Source: JAWWPY01 sp036394075 (GTDB lineage: Bacteria > Actinomycetota > Actinomycetes > Streptosporangiales > Streptosporangiaceae). Taken from it: a stretch of DNA of 15,911 nt. Shown piece after piece: positions 6,327-14,100 of the stretch (within the stretch, counting starts at the first letter, position 1; each line of letters begins with the position of its first letter). The notes below the pieces were generated by a model. That model was given only the letters and a program-made list of their open reading frames with translations, was not told the origin of the DNA and did no database searches. A program made the translations under genes and the position numbers. The DNA lies in NCBI GenBank assembly GCA_036394075.1, contig DASWFT010000651.1:1-15911 (forward strand), in the 5' to 3' direction.

Positions 6327-6430
6327 AGCGATCAGCCCCCGGGCTGGCGGGTATACCTCACGCAGCTCGTCGAGCTTGCCGTCCGGGCGAGCATGCCAGC
6401 TGACACCCACTCCGTCGTTTGACTGCCCAG

Positions 6431-6460
6431 GACATCGCGGGACATCGCGGGCGGCCCGCG
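6431..6460 (+). repeat. 10-bp tandem repeat with overlapping small hairpin in a divergent promoter region
   Basis: GACATCGCGG is present twice back to back (6431-6440 and 6441-6450). The second copy runs into a 6-bp stem (CGCGGG-CGG-CCCGCG, 6446-6460). The 236-bp divergent gap 6293-6528 shows no other gene, so these could be regulator-binding repeats for either flanking gene. Confidence 0.4.
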
Positions 6461-6515
6461 AAGAGAGACATAGGCGAAGCGTGGAGCGCGAGGCACCACC
6501 GCGCGTCCCAGCGCC

Positions 6516-6521
6516 TAGTGT
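6516..6521 (+). promoter_or_regulatory. -10 box of leaderless promoter (TAGTGT)
   Basis: TAGTGT (TAnnnT) lies 7 nt before GTG 6529, and no Shine-Dalgarno is present. This decides the start over the longer frame that opens at 6376. Confidence 0.5.
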
Positions 6522-6528
6522 TGGCCCG

Positions 6529-6903
6529 GTGACGGACTGGTGGGCTGATTCGGCGGCATGGGCAAAAGCGGTAGGAACTGCCGGAGCGGCCGTGGCGGCC
6601 CTGTACATCGCGTCTCGCGGCTGGCGCGAAGCTGCGGCCGAGCGTTCCGACCGAGATGCGGCGCAGGCTCGGCAAGTGGTCATGAGGGACCAGAGAAGCA
6701 GCACGATCGAGATCACCAACTACAGCACTGCTCCTGTTCTGCACGTTGAGGTACAAAGTGTCTTCCGCGCAGCCGGCCTCAGCCTGCAGCTAACGGAGCA
6801 GCTTGTGACCCGGCCGCGAGGGGGCGACGCTCGCGGCGTCCGGACAGTCCTCGATCCGCGTGAGAGCCTGAGCGTGGACATCCTCACACCGGTAGGCCGA
6901 TGA
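6529..6903 (+). CDS. small membrane-anchored protein, N-terminal TM, basic/acidic stalk, beta-rich domain
   Basis: This is a 124-aa protein from GTG 6529 (VTDWWADSAAWAKAVGTAG). Residues ~12-30 (AKAVGTAGAAVAALYIAS) are a moderately hydrophobic single transmembrane helix. A charged helix (REAAAERSDRDAAQARQVVM) follows, and then a beta-rich domain (IEITNYSTAPVLHVEVQSV, ending ESLSVDILTPVGR). The order of parts is the same as in the gene at 1114-1578, which suggests the same broad family, although sequence identity looks low. The frame is open back to 6376, but those residues are Arg/Pro-rich and precede the promoter box. The stop codon lies inside a strong hairpin. The function is unknown; the cytosolic or external placement of the beta domain cannot be decided. 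Confidence 0.72.
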   Translation: MTDWWADSAAWAKAVGTAGAAVAALYIASRGWREAAAERSDRDAAQARQVVMRDQRSSTIEITNYSTAPVLHVEVQSVFRAAGLSLQLTEQLVTRPRGGDARGVRTVLDPRESLSVDILTPVGR

Positions 6904-6925
6904 GTCGATCCTGATCGACTCATCG
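6898..6925 (+). terminator. 13-bp perfect-stem hairpin spanning the stop codon
   Basis: CGATGAGTCGATC-CT-GATCGACTCATCG is a perfect 13-bp inverted repeat with a 2-nt spacer; the stop TGA (6901-6903) sits in its left arm. No T-run follows, as is common for actinobacterial terminators. Because convergent genes follow, it may act in both directions. Confidence 0.6.
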
Positions 6926-7021
6926 AAGATCCGGTATCCGGAGTACCCGGCGCGTTCGCACAGTCAGGAACCGGCGGGGCCCCAGAACCGCAAATGGCGC
7001 GCGCCGGACCGCCCGGTCACA

Positions 7022-7037
7022 AACGAAACGTTTCGTT
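7022..7037. promoter_or_regulatory. 16-bp perfect palindrome, LacI-type operator-like
   Basis: AACGAAACGTTTCGTT is fully self-complementary and contains GAAACGTTTC, the core seen in many LacI-family operators. It sits in the gap 6926-7099 between two convergent genes, where an operator has no evident target. It could be a relic of a lost gene or a DNA structure with another role. Confidence 0.45.
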
Positions 7038-7099
7038 CCGGCCCGCCGAGGCAGCGCCGACCGTGACGGCCACGCGCTCGATCGCTGCGGTGGGCCCGG

Positions 7100-7411
7100 T
7101 TAATCGTCGGGGTCGTCTCCGGCGGCTGCGCGCGCATCCCTGGCGTTGCCGTACAGCTCGGCGGCCAGGTCCCGCATGCCGGCCACGGCGCTGTAGTCAG
7201 GGTGACTGGCCGGGTTTTCCACCGCGGAATGGGCCTTGACGTGATCCCAGATCCGGTCAACGTACAGGTACAGTCGCTGCCGGACTTCCTGCTGCGCACC
7301 ACGCTCGGCAGCGGTCAGCCTGGCCAGCGCCGCCACGTCGTGGTCATGGAATCCGTCCGCTAAGCCGATGGCCTTGAACTGGTCGGTGAGTTCCTCGTCA
7401 TCTGCTGGCAT
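7100..7411 (-). CDS. unrecognised 103-aa soluble protein
   Basis: The product (MPADDEELTDQFKAIGLADG to AAAGDDPDD) is acidic, mostly helical, and has no membrane segment or Cys. A Tyr/Trp/His-containing helix (RQRLYLYVDRIWDHVKAHSA) and an HPDYSAVAGMRDLAAELYG segment are the most distinctive parts. The ATG at 7411 is preceded by TAGCCT with a 6-nt spacer (leaderless type) and no Shine-Dalgarno. It ends in TAA and converges on the gene at 6529. It lies 98 bp downstream of the tail-anchored protein on the same strand but seems to have its own promoter. Function unknown. Confidence 0.75.
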   Translation of the reverse strand: MPADDEELTDQFKAIGLADGFHDHDVAALARLTAAERGAQQEVRQRLYLYVDRIWDHVKAHSAVENPASHPDYSAVAGMRDLAAELYGNARDARAAAGDDPDD

Positions 7412-7417
7412 GCCCGG

Positions 7418-7423
7418 AGGCTA
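7418..7423 (-). promoter_or_regulatory. -10 box of leaderless promoter (TAGCCT)
   Basis: TAGCCT lies 6 nt upstream of ATG 7411, the same spacing as at 1578, 2334 and 6292. No convincing -35 element is visible. Confidence 0.5.
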
Positions 7424-7509
7424 CACCAGCGGTCCCGGCAGGGGCACGCTGGGCCAATGGGGCTATCCACGGCGGGATATCAGCGCGCCACTGTACAGCC
7501 GCCCCAGCG

Positions 7510-7791
7510 TCACCAGCGGTTGATCAGCGCCCACACCGCCAAAGTGAGTACCCCCGCCACCGTGAGGGTGATCACGCCGCCGAGCCATAGCGCTGCCCGG
7601 CGCGATGCCCTCCTGATGCCCGCTAGCACCGACGGCCGCCAGCGCCGCGGCGCTGGCTCGCCGGCGTCTAGGCCGCTGCCGGGCTTGGTGACGCCGTGGG
7701 CCGCGGCGAGCGCCTCGCGCAGCTCGCTCTCCCGGCACCGTGGTGGCATGAGGCGGTACACCTCGCTGGTCGGCTCGAAATCGTCGTACAT
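7510..7791 (-). CDS. unrecognised 93-aa protein with C-terminal membrane anchor
   Basis: From ATG 7791 (MYDDFEPTSEVYRLMPPRCR) the protein has an acidic, probably cytosolic head and an ELREALAAAHGVTKPG helix. A basic Arg-rich stretch (RRWRPSVLAGIRRASRRAAL) follows, then a C-terminal transmembrane helix (WLGGVITLTVAGVLTLAVWA) ending INRW. This is a tail-anchor layout with positive residues on the inner side. The frame extends upstream to 7836, but TATCGT lies 8 nt before ATG 7791, again a leaderless-type arrangement. The family is not recognised. Confidence 0.68.
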   Translation of the reverse strand: MYDDFEPTSEVYRLMPPRCRESELREALAAAHGVTKPGSGLDAGEPAPRRWRPSVLAGIRRASRRAALWLGGVITLTVAGVLTLAVWALINRW

Positions 7792-8078
7792 GGCCCGGAA
7801 CGATAGGTGATGCGGCGCCTGCGGGGCGGCCACCACGCTTGCCGCTACGGAACTTTGGTTTGAGACATGGCAGCCGAGCCGGCGAGTGCAAGTCGGGAGG
7901 CGGCCAAGGGAAGTCAGCCGTTCTCCCGCCTGACCAGGACCTCAACGCCAGGCCATTGCTTACGTACTCATCGGACTCAGTGTCTGCGCGAGGGCGAATA
8001 CTCACCCTGCGTAGTAGTCGCAAATGCGTTGCACCAGGCAGCCTGCAGCCGCGCAGGGCAGTGGCGATCGTCGCGCTC
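7792..8078. other. 287-bp non-coding gap
   Basis: This lies between the start of the tail-anchored protein and the stop of the TPR-ARH gene, both on the minus strand. It is somewhat less GC-rich than its surroundings. No frame shows convincing codon bias and no clear tRNA, terminator or repeat is visible. Confidence 0.4.
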
Positions 8079-9608
8079 CTATCCGTGTGGGGCCCAGGCG
8101 GCGGATGCCCGCATGAGGGCGAGCCGTTTCCCCACGTCGGCGAGGTCGTTCGCCGGCGGGAGCTGCACGGCGGTACTCCATGGAAGTGCGGCGGTGACCT
8201 GATCCGGTGCGTGGCGGGCGCCGGCGAGGCCGCCGACGAGGGCGGCGACTGTGTCGGTGTCACCGCCCATGCGGACCGCTTCCAGCAGCGCGTCGCGTAG
8301 GCTGGCGGCCCGCAGTACGCAGGAAAGCACGGCCGCGACGGTCTGATAAGGCTCCAGTGACACGCCATCTTCTGGCGCCTGCCAGGTGCCGGCCGCAACC
8401 GCTTGGAGCATTGGCTCCAGTCTGGGGTCTGCGCCACATATTCGGGCCGCCTCAGCTGCTTCACCAGCCGCCACCTCAACGATAAGCCGGGAGCTGGCGC
8501 CCTCGATGGCCCACGAGCCGCATGCCGCTATCACGCATGCCGCGCACTGGGCCTGCGCGCTCGGGTGTGTCGCGCGGGACAGCTCGATCGCCAGGCCCCG
8601 GCGCCGTTCAGCCGCATCCAGGGGAGTCACCCACCCGATCGGCAGGGCGCGCATCGCGGCGCCGTTGGTGGCGCCGTCTTCCTGCGGGAGCTCGCCGGCC
8701 GTCCGGAAATGCTCGATGGCGCGCTGGGTGGACGGGCCGAGGCCTCTGATCTGCGGCGCCTGCTCGGCGATCTGGGCCAGCAACGTGCGCGCGTCTGCGT
8801 CGTCACCGTGTTCTGCCAGGTAGCCCGCGACGAGCATGGTCAGCGCGGTGTCGTCGGACGTCGCGCCACCTGGCCATCCCTGGCGCGGCGGGAGTGCCTC
8901 GATCTGCTCCGCGCTGGCCGGGCGGGCCTTCTGCTCCCATGGCAGGCCGAGGGCGTCTCCGCACGCGTACGCGGTCATCGCCGCAGTGATCCGCTCGCCG
9001 AGCGGGAATGCGGTACCGGGATTGCTCCGGCGGAGCAGCCCGTAGCCGTGCTGTTCGACGAGCTGCCGCGCGTGAGCGCCTCGCTGGACGGCCTCACGTT
9101 CGCGCCCGGCTGCCGCAGCGATCTGGCTCAAGGTGAGCAGGGCGTGCGTCACGTCGTAGCGCGTGCTGCAGCGCTCGAACGCCGCCAGCGCTGCCGCCGC
9201 CAGATTCTCGGCGTCCTGAGGCCGGCCGTCGGCCAGGGCCAGCTGGGCGCGGGAATGCGACACTTTCGCCCGCTCCAGCGGCTCATCCAGGTCAGCGGCA
9301 AGCTGGTCGGCCTCATCGAAGAGGGCCAGCCCGCCGGCGCGGTCACCTTGCGCGATCCGCACCCGGCCCGTGGCGTGCAGGCTGTGCAATACACCACGCG
9401 CGTCGGCTGTCTCCCGCCGCAGCCGCAGCGCCTCGCCGTGGTAGCGGCCAGCCGCGGGCCAGTCTCCGGCGGCTTCGGCAACGCCGCCCAGGTTACCCAG
9501 CACAGTAGTGACGATGGTCTGCTCACGCTCGTGCCCGGCCCAGCTGATCTCACCGTTTGGCCCCTCGGCTATGAGGCCGAGCCGGCAGGCCTCAGCCAGC
9601 GACCGCAC
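8079..9608 (-). CDS. TPR-repeat / ADP-ribosylglycohydrolase (ARH) fusion protein
   Basis: This is 509 aa from GTG 9608. Residues ~30-190 form Ala-rich helical hairpins of TPR type (LGGVAEAAGDWPAAGRYHGE, AQGDRAGGLALFDEADQLAA). Residues ~205-475 are an ADP-ribosylglycohydrolase domain. It shows RITAAMTAYACGDALGLPWE, the metal-binding SDDT (251-254), GAAMRALPIGW, a THPSAQAQ segment (~347) and the closing metal motif GGDTDT (448-453). In this family these acidic residues bind two Mg ions and the enzyme removes ADP-ribose from proteins or other targets. The metal ligands are all present, so it should be active. The start is chosen because GAGGGGG (9614-9620) lies 5 nt upstream; GTG 9626 is an alternative, and the longer frame to 9932 overlaps jetD with unnatural residues. 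It follows jetD by 241 bp on the same strand. TPRs probably bind a partner. Confidence 0.86.
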   Translation of the reverse strand: MRSLAEACRLGLIAEGPNGEISWAGHEREQTIVTTVLGNLGGVAEAAGDWPAAGRYHGEALRLRRETADARGVLHSLHATGRVRIAQGDRAGGLALFDEADQLAADLDEPLERAKVSHSRAQLALADGRPQDAENLAAAALAAFERCSTRYDVTHALLTLSQIAAAAGREREAVQRGAHARQLVEQHGYGLLRRSNPGTAFPLGERITAAMTAYACGDALGLPWEQKARPASAEQIEALPPRQGWPGGATSDDTALTMLVAGYLAEHGDDADARTLLAQIAEQAPQIRGLGPSTQRAIEHFRTAGELPQEDGATNGAAMRALPIGWVTPLDAAERRRGLAIELSRATHPSAQAQCAACVIAACGSWAIEGASSRLIVEVAAGEAAEAARICGADPRLEPMLQAVAAGTWQAPEDGVSLEPYQTVAAVLSCVLRAASLRDALLEAVRMGGDTDTVAALVGGLAGARHAPDQVTAALPWSTAVQLPPANDLADVGKRLALMRASAAWAPHG

Positions 9609-9674
9609 CGAAACCCCCTCGTCCACATCGAGCGCGAAAGTGATCGGACGCAACTGCAACCAGAAAGGATCAAG

Positions 9675-9770
9675 ATGCGCGCGGTGAGTACGAACATCCA
9701 GCTCGCAGGCACATTCACAGGTGGGCCGAACGTGCCAGCATGCGAACCGCGAGGTGCTGTTTGCCGGTAA
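9675..9770 (+). CDS. possible 31-aa peptide ORF with good ribosome binding site
   Basis: ATG 9675 is preceded by AAAGGA (9664-9669) at 5-nt spacing. It encodes MRAVSTNIQLAGTFTGGPNV and PACEPRGAVCR before TAA, with two Cys in the C-terminal third. It lies in the gap between the TPR-ARH gene and jetD on the opposite strand, in a locally less GC-rich stretch. No relative is recognised and no convincing promoter is seen on this strand. It could be a chance ORF. Confidence 0.3.
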   Translation: MRAVSTNIQLAGTFTGGPNVPACEPRGAVCR

Positions 9771-9849
9771 TCCGCTGCCAGTACGATTGCGCAGGTCACG
9801 GGTCAAGAAGGCGGTACGGTGAGCCGCCCGGCGCCAGCTCGCAAGCGCT

Positions 9850-11136
9850 TCAGGGTGCTGCTTCAACGCCAGGGAACCGGGCGGACACATGCATCCGCGC
9901 GGCATGAGCGAGATCGGTGAGCAACACGGCAATAAGGCGCTCCTCCATGACCGCGCGGCCGTGCCCAGTCAGCCGCGCAGCGAGTTCTGGGTCCCATGGG
10001 CTGGCCGTCGGCGATCCCGTCAGCGGCGTGGACTCGCCCATCTCGAGCGCATGCCAGTAGTCGGCTGCGGTCATCCGCCACGGCCTCGCGCTGTGGGAGG
10101 CGATGGCGGCACCGACGATGCGCAGTCCGGTCCAGTCGAAATCGGCTCGCCAGTGCAATCGGGCGCCCTGCGTGACGGCAGAGCCGAGCAGCTTGTGGCA
10201 CGCGGCGCTTGGCATCCCCTCGGTGCACACTAGCGGCGGGCAGTCCGCGCCAAGGTCGGATGCTGCGACGCGGAGCACGGCGGGATTCTCACAGACAAAT
10301 ATGTCACCGGGCATGGGCACGACGTCGAAGGCGGTCTGCTGCTGAAGGGTGAGCCGGAACGGGACGCCGAACCGGCTGGCGTCGTTCAGCCAGGCCGAGA
10401 CCAGATTGGAACCGCGGCACACCACGTTGAGCACCAGGACCTGGCTGGCCAGGTCGTCGGGGATGGCGCCGTGCATCTCCCACAGCGCCCGCTGCCCGGT
10501 GCGGTCCTGCGGCATGGAGTCAAGTCCCGTGCGGATGGCCAGCGCCCGCAGCACCAGGGTGGCGAGCGAACCGGCCGCAAGCAGTGCCTTGGTGTCGCCG
10601 GTGACCTGTTCGGCGAGCACCGGCAGCGGGATCGGGTTGCCCGGCGCGCGGCTGCGCAGGTACTCCAATATCCGCACCGCATGCTCGAGCAGCCGGTCAT
10701 CACCGCGGCGCAGCAGCCTGGTGATCGTCCCATCCTCCTGCAGCGCCAACCACCAGGAGCCGAACCATGCCTCGCCAGCGAGCACCGACGCACCGGCCCT
10801 CGCACTGGCCTCCGTGCGCTGTTGTTGTTCCCGTTGCCGTTCGGCGGGCCGGTCGCGTAGCGGGCCGCCCAGCATGACCAGAGTGTCCCGCAGACCGGTG
10901 CCGTACCGCTGGCGCAGGGCCGCGTCCAGCGTGGTGAGTCCGATGGTAAGCCGTTTCACCGTCTCCGGCCGGTAGCTGCCGGTGATGCCGATGACCGCCC
11001 GTCGTTCGGCGTCGGTGGGCGCGTTCAGCCCGATCGAGTGGTCCAGCGCGCCACCGGTCCGTTCCAGGTTGCGCCGGGCCGCGGCGAGCAGCCGTTTCCA
11101 GCCCGCGCCACGCAGTTCCGTCAGATCCTCGTCCAC
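9850..11136 (-). CDS. jetD: Wadjet type II nuclease subunit JetD (TIGR02679; DUF3323 + DUF2399 Toprim)
   Basis: This 428-aa protein is the Toprim DNA-cleaving subunit of a type II Wadjet system. The N-terminal half (DUF3323, ~1-220) includes the Arg/Gln-rich helix and AWFGSWWLALQEDG. The C-terminal DUF2399 domain carries the Toprim hallmarks: Glu283 in DIFVCENPAVL and the DxD pair Asp332/Asp334 in HWRADFDWTGLRIVG. VCTEGMPSAACHKLL lies between them. All catalytic acids are present. The GTG at 11136 lies 7 nt after the jetC stop with GAGGA just upstream, which supports coupled translation. The longer frame to 11205 overlaps jetC and adds Arg/Pro-rich residues. It should act with the JetABC complex to cut closed circular plasmid DNA. 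Confidence 0.93.
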   Translation of the reverse strand: MDEDLTELRGAGWKRLLAAARRNLERTGGALDHSIGLNAPTDAERRAVIGITGSYRPETVKRLTIGLTTLDAALRQRYGTGLRDTLVMLGGPLRDRPAERQREQQQRTEASARAGASVLAGEAWFGSWWLALQEDGTITRLLRRGDDRLLEHAVRILEYLRSRAPGNPIPLPVLAEQVTGDTKALLAAGSLATLVLRALAIRTGLDSMPQDRTGQRALWEMHGAIPDDLASQVLVLNVVCRGSNLVSAWLNDASRFGVPFRLTLQQQTAFDVVPMPGDIFVCENPAVLRVAASDLGADCPPLVCTEGMPSAACHKLLGSAVTQGARLHWRADFDWTGLRIVGAAIASHSARPWRMTAADYWHALEMGESTPLTGSPTASPWDPELAARLTGHGRAVMEERLIAVLLTDLAHAARMHVSARFPGVEAAP

Positions 11137-11143
11137 AGGGTCC

Positions 11144-14100
11144 TCACGCCGCGGCGGTGATCGCCCGCCTGGTGCCCGGCGAACCGAGTACGGCGGACAG
11201 TTCACCCGCCTGGTCGGCGAGGAGCTGCGCTCCGTCCCACACCAGTAGCAGTGCGCTGACGGTGTGCTCGGTGGGAGAGTGCGCCAGGTCGTAGTGCGCG
11301 GCGGCGCGGACGGCGGCCTGCGTCGCCCACAGGTCGTAGCCGGTCATGAACAGGTCCAGATCGAACTGCGCGGCCAGGCCCATCAGCTCGCTGCGGCCGG
11401 TGTCGTCCACTCCAGCGAACGCCTCGTCGAGGGCGAGCAGGCGCGGTGCGTGCGGATGTGCCGAGTTCAGCATCGCGTGCGCGGCAGCGAACAGCGGCAG
11501 GTGCAACGAGACCGACTGCTCGCCACCGGACAGCTGGCTGTGCCGTGTCCGGGTCAGCTTCTCCTCAGTGCCCTCAGCGCTGACCATCTGGAACACGAAC
11601 TGCCGCCAGCGACGGTAGTCCAGTACCCCGGCCAGCAGCTCTCGGTACGGGAGTTCGCGGTACCGGGCTCGAGCGGTCTTGATCTGCGCGGCGAAGTGGC
11701 CGCGCATCCGGGCGAGAGAGTCCGGGTTGAGCCGGGAGGCGTCGGCATCCAGCAGCCCGCACACCGCGCGCTGCTCGTCATCTAGCTGGTCCGCCAGCAG
11801 CCACCGCACGCCGACCGTCTTCCCCGAGGACATTTTCCGGGACCGCATCTCGGTGTTCATCGCTCTGATCAGGTCCTTGGCGTCCACGGTCCGCTCGTGG
11901 ATCTGCTGGGCGAGCCTGGCCAGCAGCGCGTCTTCGAGGATGCGCTGCTCAGAGTCGGTCAGCAGCAGCTGCTGGTCACGGCGGGCAGCTGCGATGCGCT
12001 CCGCGAACGCGCCGACCGGCAGCGGGCCCTGCTCATCGGCGATGCGGACCACGATGACACCGTCGGCGCTGTCCCACTCGGGGTGGTAGTCCTGGCCGGC
12101 CGCGCCCAGTTGGGCCTGCAGATCCTCCAGCGCCCGGGTGAGCCGGGTCGTGGAGATCTTCAGTGACGTCTCGCTCGGCGTCAGGTCGCGGGTTACCTCG
12201 AGGATCGCCTCGTGCACGTGCACGACCGCCTGCGGCAGGTCATCACCGGTCCAGTCCGCCTCCTGCGCGGGCCAGGCCAGCCGCGGCGGGCACTTCAGCA
12301 CGTCCAGCAGCTCCCGGGCGGCGAACGGGGCGAGACCGCGCGCGGTGGCCTGCTCCTCCGCACGCGCGACATCGAGGGCGCGCCTGCCGCTGGAGACCCG
12401 CTCCGTCGCGGCACTGACGGCCTTGATGACCTCCACCTCGGCGGTGCGGGCCGCATGCTCAGCCGACTGGGCGGCCGCGATGCCCTGCTCGGTTGCGTCG
12501 ACCTGTGCCATCACCTCGGTGGCCTCCTTGCCGACCGCGCCGTGCAGCGCCGCCAGCTTGGCGGCCTCCTCGGTGTGCCGGCGGCGGGCCGTCCGTTCGT
12601 TCTCGGCGGAGGCGCGCTCCTCATCGGCGGCCTGTTCCAGCCGACCTCGGGCGTCGGCGACGATGCCGCGCTGCTGCGTCTCCTCGCGGCGGCGGCCGGT
12701 GAGGTCCCGGGCGGTGGCCTCGAACCGCCGGGTGGCCGCCTCCACCTGGTCGGCCTGGTCCCATTCGATGGCATGGTCGATGGAGGTGCGGCGCAGCGCC
12801 CGCTCGGTGACGGTGCAGGCAGCCACCGACTCGTCGTAACCGGACTGGGCGCCGTCGGCGGCCGCCCGCGCCGAGCGCAGCTGCCCGACGGCCTGGGAGT
12901 GCGTGCGCAGTGCGGTAGCGGTCGCGGTGCTGCGCGGAAGCGAGGCGCGGGCCTGCGCGAACGCAGACAGTGCGGCGGCCAGCCCGTCGAGCGTCCGATC
13001 GAGGCCGGCCAGCAGCTCCGTCAGCCCGGCGATCTGGGCCTCGCACTCAAAGATGCGCGCGGCCCGGCGGCGGGCCCGGGCGGTCGCCCCGATGTACCCG
13101 GCGTGCTCCTTATGGTGTGCACCGGCGGTGACACCGTGGGAGTAGCGGCCGTCAGTGCCGATCACAGCGGCCGAGGAGAACCATTCGCCGTCCAGGGCGA
13201 TGGAAGCGAGCACGGCACCGATCCGCGCGGCGGGCACGGGTGTGTCGTCCTCGGGCACCAGCACCCCAGCGAGGCTGGCGCCCTCGACCGGCGGGCCGGG
13301 GACCAGGTAACCGTCGTCGTCCCCGGCGGTGACCTCATGGCCGTCAGGCGTGATCCAGGCGTCGAGCATCCCGGTGGCTTCCAGCGCCGCCTCGAGCGCG
13401 GCGGCCCGCGTGTCATCGACATTGCCGGCGAAGCGGACCAGCCGCCACAGCGGTGCACCGTCGCGGCCTGACCGGCTGGCGCTACGTCCGGGGTAGGCCG
13501 GCGGCGCGTCGTCGCGTTGCGAGGCGATCCGGTCCCGCTCCTCGGCGATGCGCTGCCGCTCGGTCTGCGTGCTGGCACGCTCGGCACGCAGCCGCGCCTG
13601 CTCGTCACGGATGGACTGCTCGGCGGCGGCGGTCGCCCCGGCGAACACCGACTCGACGGTGGGCGCATCCGGGTCACCGAACGTCTCGATGGCCACGCTG
13701 AGGCCCTCGGTCAGTTCCCGCATGGCCGTCTCGTCCAGCACATCGGCGTAGTCGGCCGCCCACCGCGCCAGTGCGGCCTGGGCGTCGGCGCGGGCCGCCG
13801 TCACCGCATCGGCCGCGGACTGCTCGACTTGCTCGGCGGCGGTCACCGCCTCCAGTGCCCGGTCGAGCGCCAGCCTGGCCAGATCCCGGGCGTGCTCGGC
13901 TGTCCGGTGCGCCTGCAGCGCGGCCCGTACCGAGCGGACCGCCTCCAGCCGGGCGGTGACCCGGCCGCCGGCACGTTCGGTGAACCCGTCAGCTCCGGCG
14001 TCGGCGGGCTGCCAGCCGATGCCGGCCGCGGTGGCGTGGTCGGCGAGCTGCGCCGCACTGCGCGAGACGACCGATTTCAGGTCGGCGAGTACCGCCGCGG

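Noticed and set aside
7921..8000. tRNA-like T-arm or attachment-site remnant in the gap (the antisense reads QDLNARPL, as seen near tRNA genes)
   Set aside because: No acceptor stem, anticodon arm or proper GTTCRANYC loop can be built; the similarity is too weak.
7463..8479. 338-aa minus-strand ORF
   Set aside because: Out of frame with the ARH domain and the tail-anchored protein; Arg/Pro/Ser-rich with no coding bias in the gap.
8403..9770. 455-aa + strand ORF
   Set aside because: Antisense to the TPR-ARH gene, whose motifs are unmistakable; its own translation has no domain-like features.
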